Shown: positions 27,761-40,269 of the stretch, in pieces
Numbering within the stretch: position 1 is the first letter of the stretch
Layout: each line of letters starts with the position of its first letter
Source: Pseudisothecium myosuroides
Lineage: Eukaryota; Streptophyta; Bryopsida; Hypnales; Lembophyllaceae
Reading direction: 5' to 3'
DNA: 64,000 nt
NCBI GenBank assembly: GCA_951799445.1
Contig: OX637297.1
Location: 4,092,001 to 4,156,000, forward strand
Notes under the pieces: generated by a model
What the model was told of the DNA's origin: nothing
The model's database searches: none
Seen by the model: the letters and a program-made list of their open reading frames with translations, nothing else
Program-made: the position numbers and the translations under genes

Positions 27761-28327
27761 TTAGCATAGTTCTGGGAACTTCTGAATGTCTACTGCGATA
27801 TTTGAAAAAACATCCGCAATGTTAACGCGCATGTCCTTAACAACAGAATTTGCATTGCACGGCCAAGTGGACTGCGATGACTGTACAGTCCACGTCATCT
27901 CTCGCCATGTCCACGTCAAAAGTCGTTGTGTCCACATCAGAAACCTGCAACACCAACTGTCGTGACACTTCAGCAGCGGGCGAAATTTCTCAAAAGTCCC
28001 CATGGCGCTGCCCGCATACATGTTGCTGACATGGCAGCAGCATGGCATCCACATGGCGCCTTCTCACAAGCTTCAAACAACATGCTGGTCAACATGTTTT
28101 CAGAAAACATGCTGACCGTGGGACATATTATTTTGAATTTCAGGGTGTTTTTGGCATGTTCATAGGAACAGATTTTTTGTGACATCTGCACCGGCTACAC
28201 ACATGTCACAGATGACATGGTTTTGCATTTTCAACACTGTCACTAAAAACACGTGTTTCTTCTAGTGCACTTAAGACCTATTTCGAAGTTGCAGATCACA
28301 GTTCTCCACCTTTCATAGTAATTGCAG

Positions 28328-28500
28328 TTCAACTCGAATCGAATTAAACTAACTCCAATGCAAAATGTATTATTCGTGATATGATAAATTTTGTAGTTCA
28401 TAGATGGGTAATTCAACTCAAATCAAGTAGAATAGTCGTAACTCGTACTGGGAAGCAGTGTTCTCTTTGAATGCAGTTCAACTCGCTCCGAGTTGAATTG
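28328..28500. repeat. Motif A palindromes resuming right of the CACTA-like element
   Basis: Copies start at 28,328, 28,412 and 28,477 (the last nearly perfect: TCAACTCGCTCCGAGTTGA). Spacing is irregular (84 and 65 bp), unlike the 49-bp array on the left. Confidence 0.8.
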
Positions 28501-29550
28501 TCGAATCCATATTACTTAAATTTCAGGTCCACTTTGTTAATATGACACATTCCGTAAAAACCGGCGTGTTTATCAGTAGAACTCACGCTTCCTCATTCAG
28601 TAACGAAACGTGCACAATGAACAAAATTATGAATGATTGTAGCCCAAATTCAAGAACTGAATGTAAGAAATTCGTAAGCAATTTGTCACTTTCAATTGGT
28701 CTCGATATCACTACCCTGACAACATTGCTCTACCAAGCATTCACACATGTCCCCACGCAATACAAAGCTTGTTCAAGGCAACGTCATCCTAATTCCAAAA
28801 CATCCTAAAGCACGCAACACTGTCAAAGGATAATCCTTTCGGTCGGACACAAACCTGCGCTCATTCACAAAGAACTTGGAAGCAAGAGTCGACAAGGTTA
28901 TACGGATGTGACACAATCTACGCAAGCGCAAGCAACGACAACAAAAGCTACTAGCACCGAATACCACCTGTGAATACCAACTACCAAACACCGATGATAA
29001 AAAAAATGAGCAAGCAAACTTCGTCCGAGAGGAGAATGAGCAGTGTCCATATGCAGGAGAACTCCGGCGGGAAGAAATGGAGGGAGTTTCAAAATCTCTC
29101 TGGGCAGAAGTTCCAATATTGGAAATCGAAGTTCTATTTCCGAAAAGACTCCACATTCCTCATTCTGAAAAAAGAATTTCAACGGCTGGAAAGTGATTGC
29201 CTTCCGCGTTTTCGACTTTCCGTGTCTACCTGTATCTATAGTGGCTACAACAAACGTAGCTAGACATAAATAAGGAATTATCCCAACAGCTACATTTTTT
29301 TTGCATTTCTGTTTTCTGACAAATTCCTTGGAAGTATCAAAGAACTTGTCAGAGAATCGAGGCTACTTTTGAAAAATGGTTAAAAATAACAAAATAATTT
29401 AAATAAATTCCAACACGAAGAGAATAAGTTCGCCTGTATGCATTCCAATTTTCTAGTCCACTGATTATCTTCCCATGTTGCGTACTACTATTCTAAGCTT
29501 GTCAAAGCATTTTAGAAACCTTTTCAGTCCTTCACAAATTAATGAAGGGC
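28501..29550. other. Spacer without recognised gene
   Basis: Moderate-complexity sequence with short frames on both strands (28,542–28,808 plus; 28,773–29,182 minus). None has a recognisable motif. It corresponds in position to 53.2–54.5 kb of element B, but I could not see convincing base similarity. Confidence 0.45.
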
Positions 29551-29580
29551 CCTAGGGTTTAGGATTTAGGGTTTAGGATT
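29551..29580. repeat. Short degenerate plant telomere-like tract (TTTAGGG)
   Basis: Consecutive GGGTTTAGGATTTAGGGTTTAG words. It lies just before the satellite, as does the longer tract at 54,545–54,775 in element B. Too short and internal to be a telomere. Confidence 0.75.
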
Positions 29581-29929
29581 CAAAGTAAACAATTAAAAAA
29601 TCCCAAAAGTCAATGACCTCATATGTGAATGAAATACATAAAAATGTATAATCATTAAATAAATAAAATTTTAACAAATTGAAAGTTCAGGGTCAATTTG
29701 TAACTGTTTCTTTTTTATATTCCTATGTGAATTAAAAAAAATGGTAGTAAAGCGTGCTTTGAGTGTACTTGAATGAACTCAAAGAACAAAAATTATAGAC
29801 TTGGTTCGTAAAAGGCTTCAAAAGAATACCAAAGTTGCCAAACACTTGCAAGTGTTAATTAAAGTTCACACCAATATTCAATTTCCAAACCAATTTTAAG
29901 TCAACTACACATGAACAAATCAAGAAATG

Positions 29930-32560
29930 GAAATAAATTATGTCCTCCACTTTTATTACCACAAATATCAGAAGACATTATTTTAAGTGTGAAAGTTTTT
30001 TAAAGAAACTACAAATTCAAGTGGTAGGTACTCCCTCCGAAGTATTAAAATTCACTCCAATACGCAATTCTTGCCTTTTTTTAATCCAACCCTCTATCAA
30101 CCAGAAGAAAATGGAAATAAAACCAATCTTATACTTTAATGGCCACCTAATCCGATAGTCATGGAATTTACTTTCAAAAGCCTCCTTCAAAAAAATGTCA
30201 TGGAATTTACTTTTGAAAGCGATTTTAACAGAAATGTAGAAGTTCTAAATACTCTTGAATATTAGGATCTATAGAAATATTAAATTTGTGTATAGTTTTA
30301 ATCCATCCTTACGTGAATTAAAAAAATTGGTATAAAAGCGGGTTTATACTTTAGTGGCCGCCAATATCAAAAGTCATGGAATTTTATTGTGCAACGTACC
30401 CTCTTTCAAAGAAATGTGAAAATTGTAAACGCTCTTGAGTATTTGAATCCGTAGATATATTAAATTTGTGCGTAATTTTAATCCATCCCTATGTCGATTA
30501 AAAAAATTTGCAATAAAAGCGGGCCTATACTTTAATGGCTGCCATTATCAAAAGTTGAGGAATTTCATTTTGAAAACAAATTTAACAAAATTGTGGAAGT
30601 TGTAAATACTTTCCAGTATTTGAATCCACAAAATCATTTAATTTGTGCGTAAATTCAATCCATCCCCACGTGAATTAAAAAGAATTTGGAATAAAAGCGG
30701 GCCTGTACTTTAATGTTTGCCATTATCAAAAGTCATGGAATTTACTTTTGAAAGCAACTTCCACAATATTGTGGAAGTTGCTTATACTCTTGAATATTTG
30801 AATCCATGGAAATATTTAATTTTTGTGTAAATTTAATCCATCCCCACGTGAATTAAAAAGAATTTCGAATAAAAGAGAGCCTGTACTTTAATGGCCGCCA
30901 TTATCAAAAGTTGAGGAATTTCATTTTGAAAACAAATTTAACAAAATTGTTGATGTTGTAAATACTTTCCAGTATTTGAATCCACAAAATCATTTAATTT
31001 GTGCGTAAATTCAATCCATCCCCACGTGAATTAAAAAGAATTTGGAATAAAAGCGAGCCTGTACTTTAATGGCCGCCATTATCAAAAGTCATGGAATTTA
31101 TTTTTGAAAGCAACTTCCACAATATTGTGGAAGTTGCTTATACTCTTGAATATTTGAATCCATGGAAATATTTAATTTTTGAGTAAATTTAATCCATCCC
31201 CACGTGAATTAAAAAGAATTTTGAATAAAAGAGAGCCTGTACTTTAATGGCCGCCATTATCAAAAGTCATGGAATTTACTTTTGAAAACAAATTTAACAA
31301 AATTGTTGATGTTGTAAATACTTTCCAGTATTTGAATCCACAAAATCATTTAATTTGTGCATAAATTCAATCCATCCCCACGTGAATTAAAAAGAATTTG
31401 GAATAAAGGCGAGCCTGTACTTTAATGGCCGCCATTATCAAAAGTCATGGAATTTACTTTTGAAAGCAACTTCCACAACATTGTGGAAGTTGTTTATACT
31501 CTTGAATATTTGAATCCATGGAAATATTTAATTTGTGCGTATTTTTAATCTATCCCCACGTTAATAAAAAAAAGGAAAATGAACCATGGCTTGTTCTTCA
31601 ATGGCCACCTACATCAAAAATCATGGAATTTACTTTTAAAAGCGTCTTCAACAAAATTGTGGAAGTTGTAAATACTTCAAGTATGTGAATCCGTGAAAAT
31701 GTGTAAATTGTGCCTAAATTTAAGCCAAACACATATAAATGAAATAAAAGGGGAATGAACCGTGGCCTTTACTTTAATGGCCATGTACATCAAAAATCAT
31801 GGAATTTAGTAGTCAAAGCCACTTAGTTTAAGAAAAATGTGGAAGTTCTAAATACTGTGAAATTTTAGAATCCATCCCTACGTGGAAGAAAAAATAAAAA
31901 GACAAGTAGGCCTATACTTTAATGACCTTCACTATCAAAAGTCATGGAATATAATTGTGCAAACCACTTTCAAGAAAATGTGGAAGTTGTAAACACTCTC
32001 GAGTATGGGAATCCATGGAAATATTTAATTTGTGCGTAATTTAATACATCCCCACGTGAATTAAAAAAAAATTGGAATCAAACCGGGCCTATACTTTAAT
32101 GGCCGCCATTATCAGAAGTCATGGAATTTAATTGTGCAAGCCTCTTTTCAAAAAATGTGGAAGTTATAAATAATCTCAAGTACTAGAGTTCATAAGATTA
32201 TGCAATTTGTGACCATTTTTAATCCATCCCTATATAAACAAAAAAAATGGGGATAAAACTGGGCTTGTTTTTTAATGGCCACCACCATGAAAAGTCATGG
32301 AAATGAATTGTGGAAGCCTCCAAAAATAAAATGTAGATGTTGTTATCACTCTTAAATATTAGAATCCACGAGAATATGCAGTTCGTGCCCAATTTCAATC
32401 CATCCCTACGTAGACCCAAAAAAATTGGAATAAAACTGGGCCTGTACTTTATTGGCCTCCTACAATTAAAGTCATGGAATTTAATTGTGAAAGCCTCCAA
32501 ATAAAAAAGGAGAAGTTGTAAATATTTTCAAGTATTAAAACCTAGACTGCAGAATACTTA
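29930..32560. repeat. ~178-bp satellite array, about 14 units (element A)
   Basis: The phrase TTAATGGCCGCCATTATC or a variant recurs near 30,139, 30,354, 30,534, 30,712, 30,891, 31,069, 31,247, 31,425, 31,600, 31,778, 31,920, 32,098, 32,273 and 32,451. In the central units the step is about 178 bp. Each unit also holds GTCATGGAATTTA, a TGGAAGTTG block and CACGTGAATTAAAAA. Units at 30,753–30,782 and 31,109–31,138 carry a perfect 30-bp palindrome centred on CACAATATTGTG; 31,465–31,494 has a variant. Central units are the most alike. No coding potential. Confidence 0.92.
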
Positions 32561-34022
32561 TGTTGTAGGTATTTTTTTTCATTGCCTCTGTGAATAACGA
32601 AATTGGGAAGTAGCCATTCCTTTCACTATTAGTACTAATGACCTTAAATATTAAAATTCATTGCACTAGTTTGGAAAAGGCCCAAAAATAAAATCTATAA
32701 GTTGAAACTATTTTCTATAATTAGAATCTATAAGAATATTCAATTTTTGCTACTATTTATGAATGCTATAGGAGGATTAAATTTAAAAAATAGAAAAGCC
32801 ATGGTAGTGGGTTTTTTTTAGTTCTCCTATATTTTCTCTAAATTGAACAAAATTCCAATATTTTGATAAGGTACATTAAATGTTTGATCATAAGGGTGTT
32901 GAAATTGAGAAGTCTTTTTTTATTTTTATTTTTTTTCCCTCACACCTTCATTGTAAAGAAGTTGGCGACCTAATAAAAGAGTTTGAGGTTGTTTATTAAG
33001 GCTGGGCACAATATGCGCTTAATTATAAATTATTTATTAAAGGCTTACCTAATGAAACTCTACTCTGCTCATTTGTCTAAAGATTATGTAAATAATGTGA
33101 TTTTGTAGCCATTATGTAGTATAATGGATGCATATTTCCTAAAATCAAGATAGTACATAATAAAGTTTTGCATTTTCCGGGCACGCGTTCACAAAATCTA
33201 TACTTACTTTAATAACTTCTAATTATAAAACAACGGGTTTGTCATGATAAAAGTAAACTTTGGAATTCTTTTTTCAAATACTTGAACTACGTAGAGTACG
33301 AACAGTGTCCAAACATTTTCGACTTATAGAAAATAGTGAATTTAGATTCCATTAACAATGCGCTATCCTTCATTTTTGCTGTTTGTTTAGGGTTTTTGTT
33401 TGTTTGTTTGTTTTGTTTTGTTACGTTGAGATCTTTTGGATCCTGCGTCCTCATGTTGAGTACTTCATACTGTCGTAAAGCCCTTGTCAAGGACGGGTGT
33501 ACGTGATGTGTTTCCTAGCGTTTGGACCTATGGTGGGAAAATTTTGTGTATGACAAATATTTTTGAAAATTAGAAAAATTACTTCTATTTATGGTCCTAT
33601 GGTGGAAAAATTATTGAATTTCCTAATTTCTTTGGATTAAAAAATTTGAGAAAATTACTTCTACTTTTATATTGGTTGTGGCCATGCCACAAGGTACACG
33701 TACTAGTGAACTCTAAATACGTACATAATTTTTGATAAGGGTCAAAAAACTAATGAGAGATTTAGGAATTTGATAATTTCACTATTTTCTATACAATATG
33801 TGTGTAATATGATATCATGGGAAGCTTAGGCCCGTGCTTCAATGGATTTTTAAGTGTGGGAAAGGATTAGGGGTAACCTTGGGTATTTAATGAGAGTGAT
33901 TGCCCGGATACAAGTATGGAGTGAGGGTTTAGGAGGTCCGGTTTTGAAGTAAGGTAACATGCTGTGAAATTGCACAGGCTGTAAAATCGCCCACCCTATT
34001 CAAATGTACAGTGCTTGTACAT
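32561..34022. other. AT-rich spacer with GTTT microsatellite
   Basis: No gene recognised. A GTTT/TTTTG run lies at about 33,376–33,421. Confidence 0.5.
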
Positions 34023-34239
34023 GACTATAAGAAACCCGTGATTTAGGTGACAAGCCCTGATTTTTCTTGACGGATTTTAGTGGACATCCAATGCAACAAA
34101 ACCATGTTTTTTGTCAACAAAAATGTCCAATGTAACATCAATGTTGACATTAAAACATGGGTTTGTAGCATTGGACGTCTACTAAAATCCATCAAGAAAA
34201 ATTAGGGCTTGTCACCTAAAACACAGCTTTCTTATAGTG
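34023..34239. mobile_element. CACTA MITE, 217 bp
   Basis: Begins GACTATAAGAAACCCGTG (first base changed from C) and ends CTTATAGTG. CAT is duplicated on both sides (34,020–34,022 and 34,240–34,242). Its arms contain TTAGGTGACAAGCCCTGA and TTGACGGATTTTAG-like blocks, shared with the MITE at 1,244–1,513. Confidence 0.85.
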
Positions 34240-36796
34240 CATGTAACTATTTCATAGCCTTCAGCGATGTACAAACAATGTACATTTTAGGGGGTGGGCG
34301 ATTTTAGAGCCCTATGCCACTTCAACTTCAAAATTTCATAACTAATTCTAGAAAGCTCCAAAAAATATGAAACAACTTGGGTTAGATGCCAATTCCTCTT
34401 GTCTTGCAAGGAAAATTTACTAAAAAATATGTTGAGGCGTTTCATCTCTCCAAAATTCACTTTCAGCTGTTAGGTGGGCAATTTTTGAACCTGTTACTTG
34501 ATTGGATAAGGTCCAATATAAGGGTTAAGGGTATCTATGAGGCGGGTCCAGGGTAAAGTGGGAGCCGTGTATTGAATGAGGAAGGGTAGCACCTCGTACA
34601 CCTGTCACTGTACTTCGTCTCTCTCCAAGTTTTTCGGTGCTAGGATTTCAGGGTCTGCGTTATTGATTTTTTGTTTGTTTTTTGAGGTCTTCGCTGCACT
34701 TGTATCTGTTGCCAATGCCATCGTTGTTCAGGGTTTTAGGTTGCAGTGTACATGCTTTTTGTCGAGGTTTAGGTGCCCGGTTTGAATAACGCGCTAGATT
34801 TTCAAGACCGTGCTATGGTTATTTCTACGCGCTTGGTGGTGGGTTCCAAATTGCCAATTTTCAAGCATTGGTTGTGTGGTTTTCGCTACTTCAAAGAATT
34901 GCAATCAGAGGTATGCGGTTCAGCTCTATATGTCTTAGTTGTCATTTACAATGAGCCAACGGTTTGAGGGTAGTTTGCTTCTGTTTTGTTTGATTTGTTT
35001 GAGAATTTTTTTGTACATGTGTGTTTCGTTTACTTCTATTTCCATCGAATTTGCAATGTCTCTCGTTGTATTCGCCATTTGTAATTTCGAAGCTTTTTCA
35101 AGCGTGTCGTGAAGTTCAGTTGATAAAGGTTTAGGTCATTGAGCGGATTATTCCTTCTTCAATGATAAACGGAATGGGATTCTATATGCTGGTCTCTTCG
35201 AATTTTGAATGTGTTGTTTGTAAAGCTTGATTGATTCTATTTGGAGGTTTAAATTCTAGATTTGTTTTTGCTAGAGGTGAGTTTAGGATAGTTGGAGGCT
35301 GAAATTGGGATTCTGAATGGTGGTCTTTTCAAACTTGAGGTTTCTTCTCTGTCGAGCTTGATTGACTGTATTTGGAGGTTGAAATTCTAGATTTGTTTTT
35401 GTTGGAGGTGGGTTTAGGGTAGTTTGAGGCAAAAATCAGGATTCTGAATGCTGGTCTCTTCAAATTTAAGATCTCCTGTCTGTAAAGCTTTGTTGATCGT
35501 ATTTAGAGGTTGAAATTTTAGATTTGTTTTTGCTGGATAGTTGGAAGCTAAAATCGGGATTTTGAATGGTGGTCTCCTCGAAATTGAGATTTCTTGTGTG
35601 TTAAGCTTCATCAATTGTATTTGGAGGCTGAAATCGAAATTTTAAATGTTGGTCTCCTAGAATTTAAGTTTTTTTGTCTGTAAAGCTTGATCAATTGTAT
35701 ATGGAGGTTGAAATTTCAGTTTTGTTTTTGCTGGAGGTGGTTTTAGGGTTGTTGGAGGCTAAAATCAAGGTCTGTTTTTACTGAAGCTTCATTGATTTTA
35801 TGTGGAGGTTAAAATCGAGATTTCTTTTCTTTAAGCTCCATTAGTCTTCTCTGCAGGTTTAGGGTGATTGAGCGCATTGTTCTATATTTAATGATGACCA
35901 GAATGGTGTAGTTATTGTGAGGTCAAACTCTTTCCAGTTTTTGTAGACTGAGAAGTTCTGGTCTCGCTGTCAGTTACTAGTCCTTGTGTCTCTGGGGTGT
36001 AGATCTGGATATTTGAGGTTTGCTGCATCTCTATTTGTTGTCCGTCTTTTACGGTTTTATATGAAGGGCACCGCCTCTGGCTTTTTCTCCCACTGCGAGC
36101 AAATTTTGATGTGAAAAATCTGAATGTCTTCCTTGCTTTTTAGAATGACCTTAAGAGGCTTGCTATGGTTGAGGTGCGACAAAATTAAATGTCAATGATC
36201 TTTTAGGAATGCTTCTACAGAAGTGCTGCATTCTTCATAGAGTATAAAAGTTTTGTTCATTTCTTGAGCTCCAGTTCCTGAGGCTTGAGTTGTTTCAGTT
36301 TCTTCGGGTGCTACGTCATTCCAGTAGTGTCAAGTTCATTTTTCTGCACGCTTGCTTTTGCACAATTGTTATGTTGCTGTAAAGTGGTAATGTTGCCTCA
36401 GATCGAAATGTATGTTGTTTTTCTATTATATTTTGACGAGTTCTCATTGCAATATGTTTTAAACTTGAGTGCAGATGTAAATTGAGGAGATTAGGGCGAA
36501 TTAATAGGGTTTTCAAATCTGCAGTGCTACAGTGCAGTTTCGACAGGCAGCAATCTAGGTTGCCGTTTCAGAAGCTAGGCATTACCGTCCTCCAATTGAA
36601 GGTTCGAAGAGAATTTCAAAATTTGCCCTATCTATTTATCCCAACGTCAATTCATCTTGAAGGTAGCTTAGTGTAGGAAACAAATTCTTAGAATTAAAAT
36701 AAATCTATTTAAAAGTTCTTTAATTTTTAATAATTCAGAATAATATGTACACAAACGATAACCTTTCAACATGCAAAGTCCACTTGTGGACTACAA
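34240..36796. other. Upstream region of the ParB-like gene of element A
   Basis: No exon can be assigned with confidence. Short frames (34,576–34,785; 36,285–36,485) lack recognisable domains. By analogy with element B, whose gene has an early exon upstream, a leader exon and long intron could lie here. It contains a degenerate tandem repeat at 35,227–35,830. Confidence 0.4.
35227..35830. repeat. Degenerate ~130-bp tandem repeat, six units
   Basis: The phrase GCTTGATTGATTCTATTTGG and variants start near 35,227, 35,357, 35,487, 35,604, 35,686 and 35,783. The first steps are 130 bp; later units are shortened to 82–117 bp. Each carries GAGGTTGAAATTCTAG-like and GGTGGTCTCTTCAAA-like blocks. Confidence 0.8.
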
Positions 36797-37055
36797 TTCA
36801 ACTCGGTTCGAGTTGAACTGCATCGTTGATCTTAATTCATGTACAAACCAAGTTAAGGCCGCAATTCAACTCGGATCGAGTTAAACTGTTGCCTGCAATT
36901 CAACTCGGACCGAGTTGAAATGTAAGCCGCATATCAACTCGATCCGAGTTGAACTGCAAGCCACAGTTCAACTCGATCCAAGATGAACTGTTGCTTGCAA
37001 TTCAACTCGGACCGAGTTAAATTGTAGGCCACAGTTCAACTCGACCCAAGATGAA
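36797..37055. promoter_or_regulatory. Motif A palindrome array with exact 34-bp period, upstream of the ParB-like gene
   Basis: Palindromes start at 36,797, 36,865, 36,899, 36,933, 36,967, 37,001 and 37,035; the last six are exactly 34 bp apart and the first is two steps away. The best copies read TCAACTCGGACCGAGTTGA. Further single copies lie near 37,145 and 37,285. The array sits about 290–550 bp before the first ATG of the gene. A role as a protein-binding control region is inference from position, symmetry and phasing. Confidence 0.8.
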
Positions 37056-38784
37056 CTGCTGCCTTGGACCAAGATGAATTGATGGCCTTAGTTTTCAAAA
37101 ATTCGACATCCCACACAACGCAAGCGAGTAGCAACAAGACATCACTTCAACTCGACTCGAGTTAATGGTGTAGAAAAACTAAAATCCGAGTGCATACTGA
37201 ATGCATTTAAAGAGAATAAAGGGGAAGTAGAATGAAAAAATAAAACCACCTAATCTACTACTCCTCGCCTCAATTAAAAAATAACTTAACTCAAATCGAG
37301 TTGAATTGAAAAACTTGAATACCGCAAATAATGTTCTAAACAATGAGTTATGTTGAAATGGAGAATCAAGTCAAGAAGCTAGAGGCCTTCTTCAAGCGGT
37401 ATACAATCCTTCCCAAAGAAGTAGAAGAAGTTGAGACGAGAAGGTGCTAGGAGATTGTTGGGAGTGGCAAGAGCCAGACAAGGTGGAATACTGGACACTC
37501 GTATTAGTTCCAACGACCACCAATCTCAGCTTCAGAACTAAGTACGCGAATTCCCCAATAAATTTACCAGTATCTCTCATGGAGACCATCACAAAGTTTA
37601 GCCATGGCGGAGACGGAACGCTATTCGTAACCTGTGAAACAGTCGACCCCGACCAAGAAAAACTCTACATGTTTTCATACATGGTGGACGCCAAGAAAAC
37701 AATTTTCAGCATAAGTGCTTACTGCCAGAGTCTCAAGGATACATACTACAACGAGCTACTCCAAAACCTGTACAACCACATTGATGCAAAGAGGTGGCAA
37801 GGACCAGAAGGAGCCCCGCTATCACCTGAAGCACTATTGTCAAGACTGCTTAACGTAAAGCAAGGATTCAACCGAATGACCTTGAAGATTTTGCACAAGG
37901 CCAAGAACATGCGGCCAATCACCGTCAGCAGTTAGGGAGCAAGTCAAGGTTCAGTACCCCTAGGCACACCAGAGATGGGAAAAAGCCACACCCGGCTAAA
38001 GGTGACTGAGAAATTTTCTAGGGGGAACCCATCAAGTACCCCACCCCCAGTTGCAAAGAAAGGTGCAAAAAAAACCCTAGCAGCAGCAGAGAAGATGGCT
38101 GTTCCAGAAGACAGTATGATATCCGAGGTCACAAACATTCCCACAGACATTGAGGGGGGAGTAAAGGAAATTGACTACGAGGAGTGCACACGAACACACA
38201 CGGAGTATTGGGCTGAGTGTACTGACTTGTACATTCCGTCTTACAATAGGAAATTTGTGATCCCTATTGAGCAGCTCGAGACTCCACTGGAAAATCTCAA
38301 CATCTGGGGTTTGGAGGAGCTAGGAGTGAAGAAAGCAATGAACTTCTTCCTGAATATGCCCGACCCCGAGAAGAAAATGATGCTCTATGTATTGCCACAA
38401 GGGTTTACCCAGAAGCCGGAGACCTTCAAGGAGGTAATGAATGGAAAGTTTTGGATGGTGAATGGGCAACACATAGTAGAGGCCTCAAGGCGAATTCAAT
38501 TGCTACCAAACTTACAGGAGAAGGCGGAGAATTTTAAATCGTGGGAGTGCTTCGTCGTGTGGAACAAGGATGACCACATCATCCGAAAGATTTCCGCCTA
38601 CTACAACCGTGTTAATCATTTCCACAACTTTAATCCCACCTGGGCAACCAACATTATTGGAGCGAGATTTGTGTGGGAGAAGATGGGATGCCCTCCTCCG
38701 GACAAAGAACCAACGGAGGTCGGGACGGTGTCGGATAAGCAGCGAAAGAATTTGAAGGAAGTAGTGGCCAATAGGAAGTATAAG

Positions 38785-38928
38785 GTACCTACTGCAATTC
38801 AACTTGGGTTAAGCTGTTTTACATGAAGCGTGTCCTCATGTTTTTGTTTGGTCTCATAGTGCATTTTAACTCGGCTCAAGTTAAACTGCTTTCAAAACTA
38901 AACTGCATACTACCTTGTTTGCTTGTAG
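38785..38928 (+). other. Intron with motif A copies
   Basis: GT at 38,785 and AG at 38,927–38,928. It holds one degenerate motif A near 38,797 and one better copy near 38,864 (TTAACTCGGCTCAAGTTAA). It matches the position and phase of the intron at 61,048–61,507 in the element B gene, which instead holds motif B. Confidence 0.75.
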
Positions 38929-40269
38929 GACTTTGCAGACGCCATTAGGCTGCAATTTTCAATGATTAACCTCAAGAAGTCTCAAGGATCAGCAGACGCA
39001 AAGAAGGACGTGAACATCCACAATGAGCTAAAGATTATCACTACTCCAAAAGAAATCTATGACCTTTGGGTTGAAGTTATATCCGCCTACGTCCAAGGAG
39101 AGCTCACTGATCCAGACACACTTCTAAAGTTCAATCAAACAGACAAGTGGGATCAGGAGAGGGATGGCATCCTCACACGAGAGTTCTTCAAGTCTCTAGG
39201 GAATCTCTCTGAAAACAATTTCAAGAGGCTGGCCTTACATCTTTTGGGGAGAACACCAAACACAGAGTTGATTCACCCCAAGGTGACCATAAAGAGTGTG
39301 AAGTCCATCCTCCCTGACTGTTACTCAGTTAAGGGTTGGCTGGAGAGGTGTAAGCGGAAGCAAATTGTTTGCAAAGCAATCCACGCCATCAAGAAGAATC
39401 TGAAGTTGTACAACAATGAGGGCAAATTCAAAAGGGAGAAGTGGAAAGACTTCAAGAAGAGGTACAACATTACAAAAGCGACGAAGAATACCCTTCTGGT
39501 CGGGCCATCGGAGGAATTCTTCTCCTTGGCAAAGTTGCCATCCAACAAGAATAAGAGCATCGCTGAGCTCTCTCTGTATGCGGCGGAGGTCTTCAAAATT
39601 TTCCTGAGCAGCAAAGAGAAGTTCACAAAGCCGGCATCTAAAGCATTCTTCAGGCCATACAATATGGAGGATGATGTACTTGACAGCTAGGATAAGGACA
39701 TTTGGGTTGAAGCCACAAGCTCAAACATCAAGCTCGCGGTTATGGACTTCTGCAACATTCCCGGAGTGACATTCAAGGAAACATCAAAGGATGGGGAGCC
39801 CTGGTATGCAACATTCTTGGATACTTTGGGGGTTGATGAGGAACCTAAATTGACTGACCTTGAGGTTTGGCTTTGGATTTGCAAAGAGAAAGACGTGGAG
39901 GTTGATTAGCTTCAGGAAATCCGGACGTCAAAGTTTGGTGAGACGTACGCCCTGCACTACGCAGAGTACGTCCCTTCACCATTCGAGCGTTTAGGAGATG
40001 TTAGTGACAGAAGCGCAAAGGCAAAGGAGTCGGTTCAGTTGCTCTTCTTAATTAAGAAGAATGCCAAGGTCAAGAAAATACCAAAAAAGTTTGATACCAA
40101 CCTCCTTGGGAGGTATCACAAGTCAAAGTCCAGTATGGACATTGACTGGTGGATGCACAACACCAAATTGTGCATGGAGTTTTATTTGTAGGTGTCAGGT
40201 CTATTTGCATCACCGAGGAATACTGTCCTGTCGATTTTTGCAGGAGGCAAAATCATCTGCTCTGCATGG

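Larger units (their letters stand above)
12490..28267. mobile_element. Large non-autonomous CACTA-like element nested in element A (15.8 kb)
   Basis: The left end reads CACTACTTTAAGAAACCGGT and the right end is the inverse of CACTAGAAGAAACACGTGTT; they share CACTA, AAGAAAC and GTGTTTTT. Motif A palindromes occur on both outer sides and nowhere inside, which supports an insertion. The flanking triplets (CCG, CAC) do not match, so the target duplication is not preserved or an end is misplaced. The interior has no long open frame and no recognisable transposase. It consists of degenerate duplications (12.8–13.6 kb, 20.3–24.6 kb, 26.9–27.8 kb) and three smaller CACTA MITEs. Frames such as 19,855–20,292 or 17,395–17,817 (minus) look like chance. 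Confidence 0.6.

Noticed and set aside
12485..28270. CAC as target duplication of the large CACTA-like element
   Set aside because: CAC at 28,268 matches 12,485–12,487 only if the element starts CGCACTA, which does not fit the right end.
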